Shown here piece after piece: positions 52,757 through 61,777 of a stretch of DNA of 64,000 nucleotides. Location: NCBI GenBank assembly GCA_040883315.1, contig JBFLKU010000011.1:310001-374000 (forward strand), written 5' to 3'. The stretch comes from JAFGUF01 sp040883315. Lineage in GTDB: Bacteria; Bacillota; Clostridia; Christensenellales; UMGS416. Positions within the stretch are counted from its first letter, which is position 1. Each line of letters opens with the position of its first letter. Under the pieces are notes generated by a model that was given only the letters and a program-made list of their open reading frames with translations, was not told the origin of the DNA and searched no databases. The translations under genes were made by a program, and so were the position numbers.

Positions 52757-52790
52757 TTAAAAAGGACAACTTTTAAGTTGTCCTTTGTTT
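52757..52790. terminator. Bidirectional terminator
   Basis: Arms AAAGGACAACTT and AAGTTGTCCTTT flank a TT loop with A- and T-rich tails on both sides. It serves the lipoprotein gene and the convergent dapL. Confidence 0.9.
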
Positions 52791-52793
52791 TGC

Positions 52794-54029
52794 CTATTTT
52801 TTCTTTGAAGCCTTTAAACGGGAGATTGCTTTAGCTGTGTTTTCTGCTGAACCAAATCCAGTGAGACGGAAGTACCCCTCGCCGCATTTTCCAAATCCCG
52901 ATCCTGGAGTTCCTACTATTTGATAGTTTTCCAGAAGATAATCGAAGAACTGCCATGAAGTGTACTCTTTGGGAACCTTAAGCCACACATATGGGCTGCT
53001 TTCTCCTCCGTATACAGTGTATTTAAGCTCTTTAAAGCAGGTTTTAATATCATTAGCATTCTTTAGATAATAATCGATGTTATCTTTTATTTGTTTTTTG
53101 CCTTCATCACTGTAGCATGCCTCGGCTGCTTTTTGAGTGATATAGCTGACTCCATTGAATTTTGTTGCATGTCTGCGATTCCACATTTTGTTTAGTGAAA
53201 CCGTGCCGCCTTCTTTCACGTGGGCACGTATTTCCTCTGGAACTATGGTATACGCACACCTTACGCCTGTGAACCCAGCTGTTTTAGAGAAAGAGCAGAA
53301 CTCAATAGCACATTTTTTTGCATCCTCTATTTCGTATATTGATTGAGGATATTCATCATTTCTGATATATGCTTTGTATGCTGCATCGTATAGTATTATT
53401 GCATCATTTTTGTTGGCATATTCAACCCATTTTTTCAGTTGCTTGCGTGTGAAAGCTGTGCCTGTAGGATTGTTTGGTGAACATAGATAAATTATGTCTA
53501 CTCTGCGCTTTGGTAGCTCTGGAAGGAAAGAATTCTTTTCGGTGCAGTCCATCAGTCTTATTTTGCCGAAATCTCCAGATGGAGATATTTTGCCTGCATT
53601 GCCTGCCATTATATTTGAGTCCAAATAAACAGGATATACAGGGTCTGTTATGGCGATTATATTGCCCTTTCCGAACATATCTGTGAAGTTGGCTGTTTCG
53701 CTTTTAGCGCCGGAGGATATAAACACCTCATCCAAGGACAAATCAACACCTAAAGGAGCATAATCATTTTCAATTATAGCTTTTTTCAAAAAATCATATC
53801 CTGTGTTGTCAGGGTATCCCATAAAAGTTTTGGCATCTGCCATTTCATCTACTGCTTTGTGAAAAGCCTCTACTACTGCAGGAACTAGCGGCTTTGTAAC
53901 ATCGCCTATTCCTAGCTTTATAACATCGGCATTAGGATTGGTATCCTGATATTGCTTCACTTTTTGTGCAATTGTTTGAAAAAGATAATTGGTTTTTAAT
54001 AGCTGAAAATTGCCATTTGCATTAATCAT
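52794..54029 (-). CDS. dapL: LL-diaminopimelate aminotransferase
   Basis: This 411-residue PLP enzyme converts tetrahydrodipicolinate plus glutamate directly to LL-diaminopimelate, bypassing the succinyl/acetyl branches. It shows L-G-I-G-D-V-T-K-P-L, G-Y-P-D-N-T-G-Y, S-P-N-N-P-T-G-T and the PLP lysine in S-F-S-K-T-A-G-F-T-G-V-R, all DapL hallmarks. It follows dapF by 36 bases. An in-frame TAG three codons upstream of the ATG fixes the start, yet the nearest GGAGGG is 28 bases away, with a small hairpin between. Product goes to peptidoglycan and lysine. Confidence 0.95.
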   Translation of the reverse strand: MINANGNFQLLKTNYLFQTIAQKVKQYQDTNPNADVIKLGIGDVTKPLVPAVVEAFHKAVDEMADAKTFMGYPDNTGYDFLKKAIIENDYAPLGVDLSLDEVFISSGAKSETANFTDMFGKGNIIAITDPVYPVYLDSNIMAGNAGKISPSGDFGKIRLMDCTEKNSFLPELPKRRVDIIYLCSPNNPTGTAFTRKQLKKWVEYANKNDAIILYDAAYKAYIRNDEYPQSIYEIEDAKKCAIEFCSFSKTAGFTGVRCAYTIVPEEIRAHVKEGGTVSLNKMWNRRHATKFNGVSYITQKAAEACYSDEGKKQIKDNIDYYLKNANDIKTCFKELKYTVYGGESSPYVWLKVPKEYTSWQFFDYLLENYQIVGTPGSGFGKCGEGYFRLTGFGSAENTAKAISRLKASKKK

Positions 54030-54042
54030 TTGGTTCTACATG

Positions 54043-54056
54043 GCTCTTTGCAGAGC
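54043..54056 (-). promoter_or_regulatory. Hairpin between the dapL Shine-Dalgarno and its ATG
   Basis: On the minus strand GCTCT-GCAA-AGAGC folds between GGAGGG (54058-54063) and the ATG (54027-54029). Folding would bring the ribosome binding site to about 14 bases from the start. Confidence 0.4.
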
Positions 54057-54065
54057 ACCCTCCTT

Positions 54066-54911
54066 TTATAACTCTATTTCTATTTCTCCAGAGAAGACTT
54101 CTCTGCAGGGTCCTGTCATAAATACGTTTGAATCTTTTGAATATTCTATTGTCAATGTGCCGCCTAGCAGCACAACATCCACTCTATCATTTGTTTTGCC
54201 TAAAGTATTGCATACAACAGCTGTAGCACATGCCCCTGTGCCGCATGCAAGTGTTTCCGCACTGCCTCTTTCGTATACTCTCATTTTAACGGAGTTTTCA
54301 GACACTAGCTCTACAAATTCTATATTGCTGCGATTTGGGAAAACAGGATGTGTTTCCAGCTCCTTGCCTATGCCTGTGACATCAAAAGATGAAACTTTAT
54401 CAACGAAAATTACGGCATGAGGATTCCCCATAGATACACAGTAGGCTTTATACTTCCTGCCCTTTGCCTCCAAATCGATACCGAATGGTTCGTTCCATGT
54501 GAATGGAAAGTCATCGCTTTCAAAATGAGGTGCACCCATGTCCACCCTTGCTTTATTCACTTTTTTGTCCTCGCCTATGAACATATCTATGTATTTTATG
54601 CCGGCAAGTGTTTCTATAGAGGTTGATAGACCATTTATCATCTTATGATCAAAAAGATATTTTGCTACGCAGCGGATTGCATTGCCGCACATCTCGCCCT
54701 CTGAGCCGTCTAAATTAAACATGCGCATTTTTGCGTCTGCTACTTCCGAAGGGCATATTAAAACAAGCCCATCAGAGCCGATTCCAAAATGCCTGTCCGA
54801 AACTATTTGTGCAATTTTAGGTATATCTTTTTCAGGCAGGTCTATTTTAAAAGCATTAACATAAACGTAATCGTTGCCTGCACCTTCCATTTTAGTAAAT
54901 GGAATAATCAT
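54066..54911 (-). CDS. dapF: Diaminopimelate epimerase
   Basis: This 281-residue cofactor-independent epimerase interconverts LL- and meso-diaminopimelate. The two catalytic cysteines are in E-M-C-G-N-A-I-R-C and L-A-C-G-T-G-A-C-A; both glycine-rich contexts are intact. The N-terminus K-M-E-G-A-G-N-D-Y is typical. It lies 13 bases after gltD and 36 before dapL, so glutamate supply and its main use in DAP synthesis are linked in one transcript. Confidence 0.97.
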   Translation of the reverse strand: MIIPFTKMEGAGNDYVYVNAFKIDLPEKDIPKIAQIVSDRHFGIGSDGLVLICPSEVADAKMRMFNLDGSEGEMCGNAIRCVAKYLFDHKMINGLSTSIETLAGIKYIDMFIGEDKKVNKARVDMGAPHFESDDFPFTWNEPFGIDLEAKGRKYKAYCVSMGNPHAVIFVDKVSSFDVTGIGKELETHPVFPNRSNIEFVELVSENSVKMRVYERGSAETLACGTGACATAVVCNTLGKTNDRVDVVLLGGTLTIEYSKDSNVFMTGPCREVFSGEIEIEL

Positions 54912-54924
54912 AAATAGCTCCTTT

Positions 54925-56364
54925 TTAGTCTTTCATTAAATATTCATCTATTTCTTCAGCAGCTGAGCGACCTTCATAGATAGCCCATATAACCAAAGAC
55001 TGACCGCGGCGCATGTCGCCAGCCATAAATACATTTTCTTTGCTGGTTTTATATCCGTCTTTTTTAGATACATCAAATGCTTCCAAGGTGTACTTTTCAG
55101 CACCTACAAAGCCCATTGCCAGCAGTACCAAATCTGCAGGATATGTTTTTTCTGTGCCCTTTATTGGAACAGGAATAAACCTTCCCTCAGAATTTTTCTT
55201 CCACTCAATTTTTACTGTATCTATAGACTTTACTTTACCATTTTCTCCATTGAATTTCAATGAATTTATTTCATATATTCTCGGATCCTCTCCTTGAAGA
55301 TATATAGCCTCCTGCTGTCCGTAATCCGTCTTTTTTACCTTAGGGTATGTTGGCCATGGATTGTTAGCCAGTCTTTTTTCTGGAGCTTCCGGCATTATCT
55401 CGAATTGAACCACTTTTGCCCCGCGGCGCAGGCATGTGCCTACACAGTCATTTCCTGTGTCGCCGCCGCCTATTACCACTACGTTCATTCCATCCATTGT
55501 GTTTTTAAGGCTTTTGCTGCCATTTTTCAACAGTTGCTTAGTGTTTTCTGTCAGGAAATCAACGGCAAAGCGTACACCTTCCAGTTCTCTGCCGGGCACC
55601 ATCAAATCTCTTGGCTCTGTTGCACCGCCGGAGAGTAGTATTGCATCGTATTTTTCATCCAGCTCTTCGTAGCTGATGTCTTTGCCTACATTGCAGCTGG
55701 TTATGAATGTGATACCCAGCTCTTTCATTATTTCCACTCTTTTTGATACAAGTTTTTTGTCCAGCTTCATGTTAGGTATTCCATACATCAATAGACCACC
55801 CACAGCATCTTCTCTTTCGTATACTGTTACAGTATGTCCAAGCTTGTTTAGGCGCCATGCTGCAGAAAGACCAGCAGGCCCAGAGCCAACTACTGCAACT
55901 TTTTTGCCTGTTTTGGTTATAGGCTCGCCGTCTTCTTTCACCCAGCCGTTTTCGAAGGCTTTGTCGGATATTAGTCTTTCATTATAGTGTATGGTAACAG
56001 GCTCGCCGTCTAGTCCGTTCGTGCAAGACCCTTCACATGGTGCAGGGCACACTCTGGAGGTCGTTTCAGGCAGAGGATTGGTTTTCACAAGTCTTTCCCA
56101 TGCCTCTTTATAGTTTCCCCTGTATATTAATTCGTTCCATTCAGGTATCAAGTTGCCGTTTGGACAGCCTGATACTGCATTTGCGTACATTGCGCCAGAC
56201 AAACAAAAAGGTATGCCGCAGTCCATGCATCGTGCAGCTTGCTTTTGCTGCTCCTCGTCATCCAGCGGTATTACAAACTCGTCAAAGTTTTCAAGTCTGT
56301 CCTTTGGCTCAACGTATTTTGCGCCTTTGCGCTCGTATTCTAAAAATCCAGTTGGTTTTCCCAT
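54925..56364 (-). CDS. gltD: Glutamate synthase small (beta) subunit
   Basis: This 479-residue flavoprotein passes electrons from NAD(P)H to GltB. It has N-terminal cysteines for two [4Fe-4S] clusters (C-M-D-C-G-I-P-F-C, G-C-P-N-G-N-L-I-P and C-P-A-P-C-E-G-S-C), an FAD motif G-S-G-P-A-G-L-S-A-A near 155, and an NAD(P) motif G-G-G-D-T-G-N-D near 300. Length fits. It lies 46 bases after gltB. The first cysteine group carries a few extra residues between C-x-x-x-C and G-C-P. Confidence 0.97.
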   Translation of the reverse strand: MGKPTGFLEYERKGAKYVEPKDRLENFDEFVIPLDDEEQQKQAARCMDCGIPFCLSGAMYANAVSGCPNGNLIPEWNELIYRGNYKEAWERLVKTNPLPETTSRVCPAPCEGSCTNGLDGEPVTIHYNERLISDKAFENGWVKEDGEPITKTGKKVAVVGSGPAGLSAAWRLNKLGHTVTVYEREDAVGGLLMYGIPNMKLDKKLVSKRVEIMKELGITFITSCNVGKDISYEELDEKYDAILLSGGATEPRDLMVPGRELEGVRFAVDFLTENTKQLLKNGSKSLKNTMDGMNVVVIGGGDTGNDCVGTCLRRGAKVVQFEIMPEAPEKRLANNPWPTYPKVKKTDYGQQEAIYLQGEDPRIYEINSLKFNGENGKVKSIDTVKIEWKKNSEGRFIPVPIKGTEKTYPADLVLLAMGFVGAEKYTLEAFDVSKKDGYKTSKENVFMAGDMRRGQSLVIWAIYEGRSAAEEIDEYLMKD

Positions 56365-56410
56365 TTTATTTATACAACTTCGCCACTACTAGCCAAGCTT
56401 CCTCCTTTTA

Positions 56411-59400
56411 TTATTTTGCAGCTACTTTTCTTTCGAATGCTATTGTTAGCATTTCTTCGCCTTCGTAGCCCTCTTTGGTTGCTTTCTCTATTTCGTCAAG
56501 CATTTCCTTATAGTCAATAGGCATTACTTTCTTGAATTTCTTCAAGCTCTTATCCCAATCTTTCAGTATTTTTTCAGCTACAGTAGAGCCGGTATACTTT
56601 TGGTGATTTGTAATTAATGCCTTTAGTTGCTCTATTTCCTCATCTATTTCAGGAACGGCTATTGTTATCATTTCCATGTTGCAGTGCTCTTCTAAGTCAC
56701 CTTTCACGTCGTATACATACGCCACACCGCCGGACATGCCAGCAGCAAAGTTATAGCCTACTTCGCCCAATATCACTGCTTTTCCGCCTGTCATATATTC
56801 GCATCCGTGGTCTCCAACGCCTTCTACAACAGCTAGAACCCCGGAGTTTCTGACGCAGAATCTCTCCCCTGCCATTCCTCTGGCATATAGCTCGCCGGAT
56901 GTAGCTCCGTAGCATGCTACGTTGCCGATTACGGTGTTTTCTTCTGGTACATATGCTGCATCTTTTGGAGGAGCGACAATTATTTTGCCGCCGCAAAGTC
57001 CTTTTGCCACGTAGTCGTTGGAGTCGCCTTCTACATTCAGCGTTATTCCCTTTGGAAGGAATGCACCAAGGCTTTGTCCGGCAGTTCCCTTAAAGTTATA
57101 TACTATTGAGTCATCTGCCAGTCCGTGGTCGCCATATCGTTTTGCCAGCCATCCGCCAAGTCTTGTGCCTGTGGTACGGTCAATATTAGATATAGGCATA
57201 TTTATTTCAACTTTTTGATTTGATTCTACCAATGCTTCAACAGCAGCAAAGTAGTGATCCCATTCGGATGCACCGGCTAAAGGAGCCATATGCTTCCTGG
57301 TGATTGGATTTGGGTCTACTATAATGCTGGTTAAGTCAACAGAATTAGCTTTATCATTGTTTTTAACAACTCTTTGCTTTAGTATCGTTGATTTGCCGAT
57401 TAATTCCTCCATAGAGCGGAAGCCCAGCTCGGCCATAATCTCACGCATATCCATAGCAATGAATTTTAGACAGTTTTCTACGTGCTCAGGCTTGCCGATG
57501 AATCTTTTTCTCAGCTCAGGATGCTGTGTAGCTACACCTACTGGGCATGTGTTCAGGTTGCAGACTCTCATCATAATGCAGCCCATAGCTACCAATGGCA
57601 GCGTTGCGAATCCGTATTCCTCTGCGCCCAAAAGTGCTGCGATTATAACATCGCGCCCTGTCATCATTTTGCCGTCGGTTTCCAATATAACACGATCTCT
57701 TAGTCCGTTCATTTCCAGTGTTTGGTGTGTTTCAGCCACACCTAGCTCCCATGGCAGACCTGCGTGCTGAGTAGATGTTCTAGGTGATGCACCTGTACCG
57801 CCGTCATATCCTGATACCAGTATTACGTCGGCTCTGCCCTTTGCAACACCTGCTGCAATGGTGCCTACACCTACTTCTGATACTAGCTTCACATTTACAC
57901 GTGCGGCTGGGTTAGCATTTTTGAGATCATATATCAGCTGTGCCAAGTCCTCGATAGAATATATATCATGGTGAGGAGGCGGTGATATCAGTCCAACGCC
58001 TGGTGTTGAGTGGCGAACCCTAGCAATCCAAGGATATACTTTATGTCCTGGTAGGTGTCCGCCTTCGCCAGGTTTTGCACCTTGTGCCATTTTTATTTGT
58101 ATTTCCTTTGCACTTGCCAGATATTCCGCTGTAACACCGAAGCGACCTGAAGCGATTTGCTTGATAGCGGAGCACATGGAGTCTCCGTTTTCAAGTGGTT
58201 GGAATCTTTTCCTGTCCTCGCCGCCTTCGCCGGAGTTTGATTTACCTTTTAGTCTATTTAGCGCAATAGCCAAAGTAGTGTGAGCCTCTTCGGATATAGA
58301 TCCATAGCTCATTGCACCGGTTTTAAAGCGCTGAACTATTCTTTCAACAGGCTCTACTTCGCTGATATCTACAGGCTTCATATGGGATGAAAACTCCATC
58401 AATGAGCGAAGAGTGCATTGTTCACTTTCTTCATTTTGAAGCTTTGCTTTGTATTTTTTGTAAAGTTCGTAGTCGTTTTCTCTGACGGCACGCTGGAATA
58501 TATGCACAGTTTCAGGGTTATACATGTGTACTTCGCCGTCCGGTTTGTATTGGAATACGCCGCCGGAATTTAATAAATCGTGGCTCTTTCGTCCAAAGCC
58601 CATCAGATGTCTTTTTTTGGTTTCATCTGCAATGTGTCTCAGCTTCAGTCCGTCTACTCTTGTAGAAGTACCTGTAAAGTATCTATCGACTACTTCTTTG
58701 CTTATTCCAAGGGCTTCGAATATTTGTGCACCTTGATAGGACTGTACGCAGGATATGCCCATCTTGGACATTACCTTTACGATGCCCTTTACTACAGCCT
58801 TTTTATAGTTGTATAGTGCTTTTTCTTTGCTTATATCATTTATGTATCCACGGTCTACGCATTCTTCGACCATTCTGTATGCCAGATAAGGGTGTATAGC
58901 GGATACGCCATAGCCTACTAAAGTAGCAAAATGATGTACTTCAGATGGCTCTGCAGAGTCTAGAATAATGTCTGCTCTTCCTCTTAGTTCCTTTCGAATT
59001 AGGTGATGGTGAAGCCCGGATACTGCAAGCAGTGCAGGTATTCCGGCCATGTTTTCGTCGAAGTTTCTATCGGAGAGCACTAAAATTGTTGCACCATCCT
59101 CTATGGCTTCCTCTGCCTTTTCAAAAAGCTTTTCCAGAGCAGATTCCATTGCGAAGCCTCCGCAGTCTATATCGTATAGAATATCTAATACTTTTGTCTT
59201 AAATCCGTCTTCATTCAGATTTAAAATTCTCTCATATGTGTCACTGTCCAGTATTGGCGCATCTAGACGCAGCTTTTTGCAGTTTTCAGGGGCATCTTTT
59301 GCGAAATTGCCCGAAGCACCCAAGAATACTTCTGTACCAGTTACTATTTCTTCTCTTAATGCATCAATTGGGGGGTTTGTTACCTGTGCAAAGAGCTGCT

Positions 59401-60994
59401 TGAAATAATTGTATAGAAGCTGGGGTTTTTTGGACAGAACAGCCAAAGGTATGTCCATACCCATTGCAGAGATAGGTTCTTTTCCGTCTCTTGCCATAGG
59501 CGTGATTACCTCTTGTATGCCTTCAAAAGTGTATCCGAATGCTTTGATTCCTGCACCGAATTTTTCGTCGCTGATTTTTTCTGTTTTTGCAGCCTTTGGA
59601 AGGTCTGCTTCTGTTTTTCTGTATTTATCCAGCCATGATTTATAATCATGACGCTGGGCATAGTCTTCCTTCACTTGATGGTCACGGAACATTTTGCCTT
59701 GCTCTGTATCCACCAATATCATCTCACCGGGGCCTAAACGACCTTTTTCAATTGTTTCAGAAAACGGAATGTCAAGAACGCCTGCTTCAGAAGACAGAAT
59801 TACTCTTCTGTCTTTAGTCACCTGATATCTGGATGGACGTAGACCATTTCTATCTAGAATAGCACCAGCATATCTGCCGTCTGAGAAGCAGATAGCAGCA
59901 GGGCCATCCCATGGCTCCATGATATTTGCGGAGTATTCATAGAATGATTTCATCTCGTCTGAAATATCAACAGCCTTTGACCATGCTTCAGGTATCATCA
60001 TTAAAAGAACCTGTGGCAAAGGTCTGCCTTGTAGGCATAAAAACTCAAGACAGTTGTCAAACTTTGTTGAGTCAGAGCCTTCATCGTCTATTACTGGGAT
60101 TACAGATTTTCTTACGTTTTTGAAAACGCCGCCGTCATTAACAGATTCTCTAGCTTTAAACCAGTTTTCGTTGCCTCGCAGTGTGTTTATTTCGCCATTG
60201 TGTGCTATAAACCTGCATGGCTGAGCTCTGTCCCATGACGGGAAAGTATTGGTTGAAAAACGTGAATGGACAACGCAAATAGATGATTCCATTCTTTCGT
60301 CCTCTAAATCCGGGAAAAACTTTCTTATTTGCCACGCGTGAAGCATGCCCTTATATACTAAAGTCTTGGAAGAAAAAGAAGAGAAATAATAATCGTCATT
60401 TCCTGCGAATCTTATCTTTTGCTCCAAAGTACGGCGAAGAACATATATTTTGTGCTCAAAGTCGCCGTCTATTTGGAAATTGCCATTACCAGTTATAAAC
60501 AGCTGATAGAAATTTGGCATGCAGTCTCTAGCTGCAGGGCCAGCATCAAAAAAGCTGTATGGAACTTTTCTGGCAAGCAGCATTTTAAAGCCCATTGCTT
60601 TAACTATTTGCTCAGTCTCTTCCAATAGAGCGATGCATTTCTTTTCATCCCTTGGCAGAAATGCCATAGCAACAGCATATTCTCCCTTTGGAGGAAGCTC
60701 TACCCCAGATTCCTCTTGGCATATTGCGCGAAGGAATTTATCAGGCATTGCAAGCAATATACCTGCTCCGTCTCCTGTGTCCTCCTCGGCACCTGTTCCG
60801 CCACGGTGAACTAGTCTTTCTAGTATTATCAAGCCATCATCTACAATTGAGCGAGACGGTTTGCCGTCTAAATGAGAAATAAAGCCCATGCCGCATGCAT
60901 CGTGCTCATAATTTGCATCATATAGACCACTTGATTTTGGACGCTGATTGAAACTATAGTTTCTCTGGTCCACTTTGCTTTCCTTTGTTGACAT
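56411..60994 (-). CDS. gltB: Glutamate synthase large (alpha) subunit
   Basis: This 1527-residue enzyme makes two glutamates from glutamine and 2-oxoglutarate. In order: class II amidotransferase domain with the nucleophile in D-A-C-G-M-G-F (about 36, so a propeptide is expected), a central domain, the FMN/[3Fe-4S] synthase domain (G-E-G-G-E-D; C-N-L-N-T-C-P-V-G-V) and the C-terminal beta-helix (G-G-K-I-I-V). ATG 60994 follows GGGGGT; an in-frame ATG 33 bases upstream lacks one. It follows the ANTAR gene by 52 bases. Confidence 0.97.
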   Translation of the reverse strand: MSTKESKVDQRNYSFNQRPKSSGLYDANYEHDACGMGFISHLDGKPSRSIVDDGLIILERLVHRGGTGAEEDTGDGAGILLAMPDKFLRAICQEESGVELPPKGEYAVAMAFLPRDEKKCIALLEETEQIVKAMGFKMLLARKVPYSFFDAGPAARDCMPNFYQLFITGNGNFQIDGDFEHKIYVLRRTLEQKIRFAGNDDYYFSSFSSKTLVYKGMLHAWQIRKFFPDLEDERMESSICVVHSRFSTNTFPSWDRAQPCRFIAHNGEINTLRGNENWFKARESVNDGGVFKNVRKSVIPVIDDEGSDSTKFDNCLEFLCLQGRPLPQVLLMMIPEAWSKAVDISDEMKSFYEYSANIMEPWDGPAAICFSDGRYAGAILDRNGLRPSRYQVTKDRRVILSSEAGVLDIPFSETIEKGRLGPGEMILVDTEQGKMFRDHQVKEDYAQRHDYKSWLDKYRKTEADLPKAAKTEKISDEKFGAGIKAFGYTFEGIQEVITPMARDGKEPISAMGMDIPLAVLSKKPQLLYNYFKQLFAQVTNPPIDALREEIVTGTEVFLGASGNFAKDAPENCKKLRLDAPILDSDTYERILNLNEDGFKTKVLDILYDIDCGGFAMESALEKLFEKAEEAIEDGATILVLSDRNFDENMAGIPALLAVSGLHHHLIRKELRGRADIILDSAEPSEVHHFATLVGYGVSAIHPYLAYRMVEECVDRGYINDISKEKALYNYKKAVVKGIVKVMSKMGISCVQSYQGAQIFEALGISKEVVDRYFTGTSTRVDGLKLRHIADETKKRHLMGFGRKSHDLLNSGGVFQYKPDGEVHMYNPETVHIFQRAVRENDYELYKKYKAKLQNEESEQCTLRSLMEFSSHMKPVDISEVEPVERIVQRFKTGAMSYGSISEEAHTTLAIALNRLKGKSNSGEGGEDRKRFQPLENGDSMCSAIKQIASGRFGVTAEYLASAKEIQIKMAQGAKPGEGGHLPGHKVYPWIARVRHSTPGVGLISPPPHHDIYSIEDLAQLIYDLKNANPAARVNVKLVSEVGVGTIAAGVAKGRADVILVSGYDGGTGASPRTSTQHAGLPWELGVAETHQTLEMNGLRDRVILETDGKMMTGRDVIIAALLGAEEYGFATLPLVAMGCIMMRVCNLNTCPVGVATQHPELRKRFIGKPEHVENCLKFIAMDMREIMAELGFRSMEELIGKSTILKQRVVKNNDKANSVDLTSIIVDPNPITRKHMAPLAGASEWDHYFAAVEALVESNQKVEINMPISNIDRTTGTRLGGWLAKRYGDHGLADDSIVYNFKGTAGQSLGAFLPKGITLNVEGDSNDYVAKGLCGGKIIVAPPKDAAYVPEENTVIGNVACYGATSGELYARGMAGERFCVRNSGVLAVVEGVGDHGCEYMTGGKAVILGEVGYNFAAGMSGGVAYVYDVKGDLEEHCNMEMITIAVPEIDEEIEQLKALITNHQKYTGSTVAEKILKDWDKSLKKFKKVMPIDYKEMLDEIEKATKEGYEGEEMLTIAFERKVAAK

Positions 60995-61046
60995 ATTTAA
61001 ACCCCCGTAAAAAATCTTAAAGTACAAAAGTACTGTTATTTACTAA

Positions 61047-61643
61047 CTAATATCTATAGAATTCGACTCCGTCAGTCTCTATCACTCTCTTGGCTATCTC
61101 CTTGACAGGAACGCCCGTATCCATAGATGTTTTTTGAAGAGATCTGTAAGCCTTTGGCTCATCAAATCCATATTTTTTCATCAATACTTGCTTTGCCTGC
61201 ATCAATAGATTTCTTTGTGCAGCTTCTTTTTTCAGCCTGTCTCTTTCCTTTTTAAGGCTTCCGTATCTTTTCCTGTTATTCCATGTAATTTCTAGTGCAT
61301 GCTGCAAAACCATTCTGGAAACTGGCTTTACAAGGCATGTAATATCGTAGTCGTCGAAGTCGGATTCTATAGAAACCTTTTCTCTTTCCGATGTTATCAT
61401 TAAAACGCTTACGTCTTTTTTTTCTAGTATATCAAGAGCCATGGATAGCCCGCGCATGTCTGGCAGATTATCACTGCATAAAACTATATCATAATTGTGA
61501 TATGATGTTCCACGCAGAGCGGCACTCCCGGAGTAACAAACCTCCACTACCCTATATCCAAGAGAGTGCAGCAGTTTGCATAGTTTGTCCACTGCCTCGC
61601 CATGGCGCATCACCACCAAAATTTCGCAAATGCCCTCTGGCAT
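61047..61643 (-). CDS. ANTAR-domain antiterminator with degenerate receiver
   Basis: This 198-residue protein has an N-terminal receiver-like domain (about 8-120), a coiled-coil (130-145) and a C-terminal ANTAR RNA-binding domain (about 140-192; R-N-L-L-M-Q-A-K-Q-V-L-M and A-Y-R-S-L-Q-K-T-S-M-D). The receiver lacks the N-terminal acidic pair (V-V-M-R-H-G-E) and has Ser where the phosphoacceptor aspartate belongs (V-L-C-S-D-N-L-P), although the lysine K-P-V remains. It probably acts on nitrogen-gene transcripts as NasT/NitR-like antiterminators do. Its gene lies between glnA and gltB. Confidence 0.9.
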   Translation of the reverse strand: MPEGICEILVVMRHGEAVDKLCKLLHSLGYRVVEVCYSGSAALRGTSYHNYDIVLCSDNLPDMRGLSMALDILEKKDVSVLMITSEREKVSIESDFDDYDITCLVKPVSRMVLQHALEITWNNRKRYGSLKKERDRLKKEAAQRNLLMQAKQVLMKKYGFDEPKAYRSLQKTSMDTGVPVKEIAKRVIETDGVEFYRY

Positions 61644-61680
61644 AGGAAACTCCTTTCTTTAATTAAATAGTCGATACTTA

Positions 61681-61705
61681 AGGGGCGAGTTTTAAAATCG
61701 CCCCT
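61681..61705 (-). other. Hairpin between glnA and the ANTAR gene
   Basis: Perfect arms AGGGGCGA and TCGCCCCT with a 9-base AT-rich loop. No T-run follows on the minus strand. It could limit read-through from glnA or be an ANTAR-responsive element, but a hexaloop pair was not recognised. Confidence 0.45.
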
Positions 61706-61777
61706 AATTAAAGTCAATATCGTAGGTTTAAGACACTAACAGTTGTAGTTTGATTAAGTAGCACTATTTAATAAGTC

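Noticed and set aside
60995..61046. ANTAR dual-hexaloop antiterminator before gltB
   Set aside because: Only 52 bases are present and no paired hexaloops with A1/G4 were seen.
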